DNA of 9,237 bases from an uncultured Actinomycetes bacterium (lineage in GTDB: Bacteria; Actinomycetota; Actinomycetes; Nanopelagicales; Nanopelagicaceae): the NCBI GenBank assembly GCA_903916775.1, contig CAIWXY010000035.1, positions 1 through 9,237 on the forward strand, read 5' to 3'. How positions within the stretch are numbered: the first letter of the stretch is position 1; every line of letters starts with the position of its first letter. Below are positions 6,625 through 9,237 of this stretch, piece by piece. Both the position numbers and the translations under genes were made by a program. The notes beneath the pieces are model-generated. The model worked only from the letters and a program-made list of their open reading frames with translations. It did not search any database and was not told the origin of the DNA.

Positions 6625-8273
6625 GTGATGGTCCACTAATTGTTCAATCAGATAAGACTCTACTTCTCGATGTAGATCATCTCCTTGCTGATGATTGCAG
6701 AAGAGCCATTGCAGCATTCGCTGAACTCGAAAAATCTCCAGAACATATTCATACCTACCGACTCACTCCACTGGGCCTGTGGAATGCACGCGCAGCAGGA
6801 CACGATGCCGAGCATGTCATCGATACCTTGCTCAAGTATTCACGCTTTGCAGTACCGCATGCGCTCCTTGTCGATATTGCCGAAACGATGTCGCGCTATG
6901 GTCGTTTGCGACTAGAAGCACACCCTGTACACGGGCTCGTACTTGTCTCGCACGATCCTGCAGTTCTCAAGGAAGTAACTCGCGGCAAAAAGATTGCACC
7001 GATGCTCGGACTCCAATTAGATGATGAGACGATCATTGTTCACCCAGGCCAGCGCGGTTTCTTGAAGCAGGCCTTGCTCAAACTTGGATGGCCAGCTGAA
7101 GATTTTGCGGGGTACGTTGATGGCGAGCATCACGAGATCGCACTGCGTGAAGAAGGCTGGTCTATTCGCAAATATCAAGCGATGGCCGCTGAAGGCTTTT
7201 GGCATGGTGGTTCAGGAGTAGTTGTACTCCCCTGTGGTGCTGGCAAAACAATTGTTGGTGCTGCTGCAATGGCCCATGCAAAAGCAACGACTCTCATTCT
7301 TGTGACAAACACTGTGGCAGCTCGCCAGTGGCGCGATGAGCTTTTGCGACGCACCACGCTTCATGAAGATGAGATCGGTGAATATTCGGGAGCTAAAAAA
7401 GAGATTCGCCCAGTAACAATCGCCACTTATCAGGTGATGACGATGCGTAGAAATGGGCTTTATAGCCACCTCGATCTCTTTGATGCCATCGACTGGGGCT
7501 TGATCATCTATGACGAAGTGCATCTATTGCCTGCGCCGATCTTTCGGTTTACAGCCGATATCCAATCAAGACGTCGACTAGGGCTTACAGCAACCTTGGT
7601 TCGGGAAGATGGAATGGAAGGCGAGGTCTTCTCGCTCATAGGTCCAAAACGTTTTGACGTTCCATGGAAAGAGATTGAATCACAGGGCTACATCGCTCCG
7701 GCGGATTGCGTAGAAGTACGAGTCACACTCACAGATGCAGAACGACTTAACTATGCAACGGCAGAAGTTGAAGATCGCTATCGCTTCTGCTCCACCACTG
7801 CTACAAAACATAAAGTTGCAGTAGCACTTGCAAAGCAGCATGAAGAAGAACAGGTGCTCGTCATTGGACAATACCTGGATCAACTTGATGCACTAGGAGA
7901 AGATCTTGGTGCGCCAGTTATTAAAGGTGACACTCCCGTGAAAGAGCGAGAGCGGTTGTTTAACCTCTATCGAGCAGGTGAGATTAAGTGCCTCGTTGTC
8001 TCCAAGGTTGCAAACTTTTCTATCGACTTGCCTGATGCAACCATAGCAATCCAGGTTTCAGGAACATTCGGTTCACGTCAAGAAGAAGCTCAGCGACTTG
8101 GGCGAGTGTTGCGACCTAAAGCAGATGGCCGTGGTGCACGTTTCTATTCACTTGTTGCGCGAGATACTGTTGATCAAGATTTTGCTGCCAATCGTCAACG
8201 TTTCTTGGCCGAGCAAGGTTATGCCTATCGAATTATCGATGCCGATGATGTGCTATTTGGAAATCGCTCCTAA
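6621..8273 (+). CDS. xpb: XPB-family DNA repair helicase (superfamily 2, 3'-5')
   Basis: ATP-dependent DNA translocase/helicase of the XPB/Ssl2/ERCC3 family, like mycobacterial Rv0861c; 550 residues, the normal bacterial length. Residues 1 to about 160 are the helicase-associated N-terminal domain (PLIVQSDKTLLLD at 5-17, SRYGRLRLEAHP at 91-102), followed by a region leading to GWSIRKYQ (Q-motif position, about 179-186). Helicase motifs are: Walker A PCGAGKT 204-210, Ia region LILVTNTVAARQW, Walker B DEVH 298-301, motif III GLTATL 321-326, XPB-specific RED at 328-330, and motif VI QRLGRVLR 491-498. Residues 363-390 correspond to the thumb region. The start is GTG, supported by AAGGAG eight bases upstream and a GTGA overlap with the M20 stop. 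Known bacterial and archaeal XPBs unwind or translocate on DNA and are linked to nucleotide excision repair. The exact role in actinobacteria is unsettled. The last 21 bases overlap the convergent glutaredoxin-like gene. Confidence 0.96.
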   Translation: MSDGPLIVQSDKTLLLDVDHLLADDCRRAIAAFAELEKSPEHIHTYRLTPLGLWNARAAGHDAEHVIDTLLKYSRFAVPHALLVDIAETMSRYGRLRLEAHPVHGLVLVSHDPAVLKEVTRGKKIAPMLGLQLDDETIIVHPGQRGFLKQALLKLGWPAEDFAGYVDGEHHEIALREEGWSIRKYQAMAAEGFWHGGSGVVVLPCGAGKTIVGAAAMAHAKATTLILVTNTVAARQWRDELLRRTTLHEDEIGEYSGAKKEIRPVTIATYQVMTMRRNGLYSHLDLFDAIDWGLIIYDEVHLLPAPIFRFTADIQSRRRLGLTATLVREDGMEGEVFSLIGPKRFDVPWKEIESQGYIAPADCVEVRVTLTDAERLNYATAEVEDRYRFCSTTATKHKVAVALAKQHEEEQVLVIGQYLDQLDALGEDLGAPVIKGDTPVKERERLFNLYRAGEIKCLVVSKVANFSIDLPDATIAIQVSGTFGSRQEEAQRLGRVLRPKADGRGARFYSLVARDTVDQDFAANRQRFLAEQGYAYRIIDADDVLFGNRS

Positions 8274-8507
8274 GAAGCGCTCGGGGTCCACTCTGTAAAA
8301 ATCGTGGACCTTCCCATCGATCACTATTACGGGAACTTGGTCGCCATACTTAACTTCTAAGTCACTGTCACCATCTATAAAGATTTCTGAGACCTCAAAG
8401 GTGCTCGGGCCAGCCTGTAATCGTAGAGTGGTCAACGTGGAGAGCGCCTCTTCGCAAAGGTGGCATCCCCTGCGGGAGTAGACCACCACTGACTTGGGTT
8501 GGGACAT
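8253..8507 (-). CDS. Glutaredoxin-like thiol-disulfide protein (CHLC motif)
   Basis: Small cytoplasmic thioredoxin-fold protein of the glutaredoxin-like/DUF836 type, 84 residues, full length for the family. Strand one SVVVYSRRGCHLCEEA carries C15 and C18 (CXXC with HL between). VPVIVIDGK supplies the cis-proline (P59), and FYRVDPERF follows in the C-terminal helix region. Related proteins in mycobacteria (Rv0508) and Streptomyces lie beside rex/hemA. Function is not established from sequence: probably a thiol reductase or redox relay. ATG at 8507 has GGAAGG on the minus strand at 8522-8517 with nine-base spacing, a good ribosome-binding site. Its 3' end is convergent with and overlaps the XPB gene by 21 bases. 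Upstream it diverges from the secreted metalloprotease gene across a 36-base gap. Confidence 0.88.
   Translation of the reverse strand: MSQPKSVVVYSRRGCHLCEEALSTLTTLRLQAGPSTFEVSEIFIDGDSDLEVKYGDQVPVIVIDGKVHDFYRVDPERFLGAISK
8285..8310. other. Inverted repeat just after the XPB stop, possible weak hairpin terminator
   Basis: GGTCCAC (8285-8291) and GTGGACC (8304-8310) form a perfect seven-base inverted repeat with a 12-base loop. It starts 12 bases after the XPB stop codon. On the plus strand it is followed by TTCCC, not a real T run, so intrinsic termination would be weak. It lies inside the coding region of the glutaredoxin-like gene, so the repeat may be shaped by that protein's sequence (VHDF and RVDP). 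Function is a guess. Confidence 0.3.
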
Positions 8508-8525
8508 GGTGCCTATCCTTCCAGA

Positions 8526-8535
8526 AGACTAAGAT
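8526..8535. promoter_or_regulatory. Overlapping head-to-head -10-like hexamers for the glutaredoxin-like and metalloprotease genes
   Basis: On the plus strand TAAGAT (8530-8535) lies eight bases before the ATG at 8544 and fits a leaderless or near-leaderless start for the secreted metalloprotease. On the minus strand TAGTCT (8531 to 8526) also fits TANNNT and shares bases 8530-8531 with the first. From the minus-strand hexamer the start would fall near 8519, which would cut into the GGAAGG ribosome-binding site at 8522-8517, so that side is less convincing. Pattern-based prediction only. Confidence 0.4.
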
Positions 8536-8543
8536 TTTGCCTT

Positions 8544-9237
8544 ATGCGAGCCCGGGTCCGTCTTAAAAGCGCGCTTCTCGCGGCTGGAGTTGGGGCATCG
8601 CTACTCATTGGATTATCGCCCTCTCACGCTCTTTCATTCCGCGAGATTCCAGCTGGATGGGCTAATACCTATGCCGGGCCAGCTCAAAAAACGAGCGCGC
8701 ATCTCACCTCGATTGATGGAAGTGGTGACACCGGGAGATATAAACGCTCCACAGCTCAGAGCACAATCAATGTCACCTATACCGATGTTCCGCAAGCCGA
8801 ACAAGATGCAGTTCAAGCAGCAGTAAATATTTGGGCGCAATATTGGCAATCGAGTGTTCCAGTAAGTGTCAATGCGCATTACGTTGCTGAAGGGGCAGGT
8901 GGCATTCTTGCATCTGCAAGCCCAGTTAACTTCTTCCAGGGATTTAACGGAGCACCAGACCCATCAATTTGGTATCCGTCTGCGATGGCAAACGCTCTAG
9001 CCGGTAAAGATTTAGATCCAAATAACCCTGAAATCCAAATCAACATAAACTCCACAATGGCAAGTAGTTTCTATCTAGGCACCGATGGCAACTGTCCAAG
9101 TAATGAATACGACTTGGAGTCCATCATCATTCACGAGATGACACATGGGCTCGGATTTTTATCCAATGATTCTTACGACCCATTCTTTGTCTACGGAACG
9201 ATCGATCAACCAACTCCATTCGATGCATTTGCGCAGA
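8544..9237 (+). CDS. Secreted zinc metalloprotease-like protein (HEMTHGLGF motif), C-terminus beyond right edge
   Basis: The frame is open from ATG at 8544 to the window end: 231 complete codons and no stop, so the gene is truncated by the window. Residues 1-29 form a Sec signal peptide: MRARVRLK basic start, a hydrophobic core ALLAAGVGASLLIGL, and cleavage predicted after SHA at 29. The mature part has SAQSTINVTYTD-like sequence, a helix QAEQDAVQAAVNIWAQYWQS, IWYPSAMANALAGKDLDP and INSTMASSFYLGTDGNC. The zinc motif H197-E198-x-x-H201 then lies in IIIHEMTHGLGFLS. This order resembles a broad family of secreted bacterial proteins with an HExxHGLGF motif, distantly like leishmanolysin. The canonical metzincin third ligand (HExxHxxGxxH) would be residue 207, which is Ser, so the third ligand must be elsewhere, possibly outside the window. 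Proteolytic activity is inferred. ATG is preceded by TAAGAT, not by a Shine-Dalgarno. The glutaredoxin-like gene is divergent. Confidence 0.8.
   Translation, partial: MRARVRLKSALLAAGVGASLLIGLSPSHALSFREIPAGWANTYAGPAQKTSAHLTSIDGSGDTGRYKRSTAQSTINVTYTDVPQAEQDAVQAAVNIWAQYWQSSVPVSVNAHYVAEGAGGILASASPVNFFQGFNGAPDPSIWYPSAMANALAGKDLDPNNPEIQININSTMASSFYLGTDGNCPSNEYDLESIIIHEMTHGLGFLSNDSYDPFFVYGTIDQPTPFDAFAQ

Noticed and set aside
8590..8879. Open frames on both strands over the start of the metalloprotease gene (8590-8826 plus, 8634-8879 minus)
   Set aside because: They are shadows of the continuous 8544-9237 frame, which has a signal peptide and HExxH motif and lacks a stop in the window.
1..9237. Possible defence island, CRISPR array, prophage or transposon
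   Set aside because: No repeat-spacer array, integrase, transposase or terminal repeats were seen. Gene content is housekeeping-like, and I noticed no abrupt composition change by eye.

Overview
The window reads as a chromosomal piece of an actinobacterium of unusually low GC for that phylum (roughly half G+C by eye). The basis is gene content. A histidine phosphatase / TlpA-ResA / CcdA / ResB row has the same order as the mycobacterial Rv0525-Rv0528 block. A bacterial XPB helicase travels with a 'helicase-associated' partner, as Rv0861c and Rv0862c do. Start regions also look leaderless in the actinobacterial style. A freshwater planktonic lineage such as acI/Nanopelagicales or Luna would fit, but that placement is inference from composition and gene order.

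Layout. Minus strand, 2399 to 1: a four-gene operon for cytochrome c maturation by System II, tightly overlapped throughout (ATGA, a short overlap, then TAATG). ResB runs off the left edge. The region 2400-2528 is a compact divergent promoter region. Plus strand, 2529-8273: a HAD-IB phosphatase; a 716-aa XPB-partner protein with a domain shared with XPB and a WYL-like C-terminus; an M20 metallopeptidase; and the XPB helicase, whose GTG start overlaps the M20 stop (GTGA). Minus strand, 8507-8253: a small glutaredoxin-like CHLC protein whose 3' end overlaps the helicase gene. Plus strand, 8544 to the right edge: the start of a secreted zinc metalloprotease (HEMTHGLGF).

How the genes work together. 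CcdA carries reducing power across the membrane to the TlpA/ResA lipoprotein, which keeps apocytochrome haem-binding cysteines reduced. ResB, with a CcsA/ResC presumably encoded just beyond the left edge, moves and attaches haem. The XPB block is probably a DNA-repair or nucleic-acid-remodelling unit with a peptidase of unknown relevance lying between its two members. The HAD-IB and glutaredoxin-like genes resemble neighbours found next to rex/hemA in other actinobacteria, so the XPB block may lie within a rearranged haem neighbourhood.

No mobile element, CRISPR array, tRNA or rRNA was seen, and no stretch above about 130 bases lacks a gene. I see no wholly new system. The points most worth a second look are the leaderless promoter geometry, the shared domain in the two XPB-related proteins, the WYL-like tail, the M20 gene between them, and a 16-base perfect palindrome covering the helicase ribosome-binding site.
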